A stretch of 29,562 bases of DNA from the IMG/VR virus record IMGVR_UViG_3300009705_001303, positions 1 to 29,562 of that record. One strand, given 5' to 3'. This DNA comes from a virus. Every line of letters begins with the position of its first letter. The stretch's first letter is position 1. The notes below the pieces were generated by a model. That model had not been told where the DNA came from and made no database searches. It saw only the letters and a list, made by a program, of their open reading frames with translations. The position numbers were made by a program, and so were the translations under genes. Shown in pieces: positions 29,547 to 29,562 of the stretch.

Positions 29547-29562
29547 ATGGCTTATACTTTAA
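29547..29562 (+). CDS. Start of a late gene, cut by the window edge
   Basis: Only MAYTL is visible, after an AAGGAC ribosome site and a late promoter. The product cannot be identified from five codons. Confidence 0.5.

Noticed and set aside
1-29562. tRNA genes, integrase, attachment site or CRISPR array
   Set aside because: I looked in the gaps and found no cloverleaf, no recombinase and no regular repeat-spacer array. Gaps are nearly all below 80 bases.

Overview
This window is part of the genome of a T4-like (tailed, contractile-tail) phage, most likely a marine one infecting a Gram-negative host. The evidence is a collinear T4 head block (gp19, gp20, gp67/gp68 positions, gp21, gp22, gp23), T4 replication and recombination genes (uvsY, uvsW, gp46, gp47), the late sigma factor gp55, and several copies of the T4 late promoter word TATAAATA just upstream of genes. 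The base composition is AT-rich. Auxiliary genes (CobS/CobT-like pair, ClpP, peptide deformylase, SET protein, QueD/QueE/FolE) resemble those of T4-like cyanophages and pelagimyophages. No photosynthesis gene is present here, so a cyanobacterial host is not supported. The host itself cannot be named from the sequence.

Layout. 1-6.3 kb: tail tube C-terminus and the capsid assembly block, ending in a strong terminator after the major capsid gene. 6.4-7.0 kb: a small lipoprotein gene and the only minus-strand gene, converging on a shared bidirectional terminator. 7.1-8.5 kb: IscU- and IscA-type Fe-S cluster genes and a tail-tube-fold structural protein, read from a promoter that joins a sigma70-type and a late-type element. 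8.5-11.6 kb: a consensus sigma70-type promoter, then uvsY, uvsW, a possible Sm-like protein and gp55. 11.6-21.4 kb: a long chain of mostly overlapping genes that starts at a promoter leaving almost no leader before queE. It holds queE, a membrane peptide, a phosphoribosyltransferase, folE, a DEDDh exonuclease, a DpdA-like transglycosylase, two unassigned proteins, a GT-B glycosyltransferase, queD, gp47, gp46, a glutaredoxin with an extra N-terminal module, and a SET-domain protein. 21.4-25.2 kb: peptide deformylase, a conserved phage protein with its own late promoter, a ClpP-like protease, a 45-residue protein, a secreted glycine-zipper protein and a TonB-dependent-receptor-like outer membrane protein. 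25.2-29.5 kb: a metalloprotease-VWA (CobT-like) gene and a MoxR/CobS-like AAA+ ATPase gene, each behind nearly the same promoter and leader, followed by a DUF3310-like protein and the start of one more gene.

How the parts fit. FolE, QueD and QueE make 7-carboxy-7-deazaguanine (CDG) from GTP. A DpdA-like enzyme in the same operon suggests that a 7-deazaguanine is placed in the phage DNA. A GT-B glycosyltransferase between dpdA and queD raises the possibility that the base is further glycosylated, which would be new. No QueC is visible, so the inserted base may be CDG itself, or QueC may come from elsewhere. The CobT-like and CobS-like genes probably form one ATPase-VWA machine rather than a cobalt chelatase, since CobN is absent. 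Their two promoters share 43 of 49 positions, and each leader contains a mini-ORF (10 and 12 codons) whose stop overlaps the main start codon. The TonB-dependent-receptor-like gene is the most unexpected single gene. With the neighbouring secreted protein and the lipoprotein at 6.4 kb, it suggests that the phage alters the host envelope during infection.
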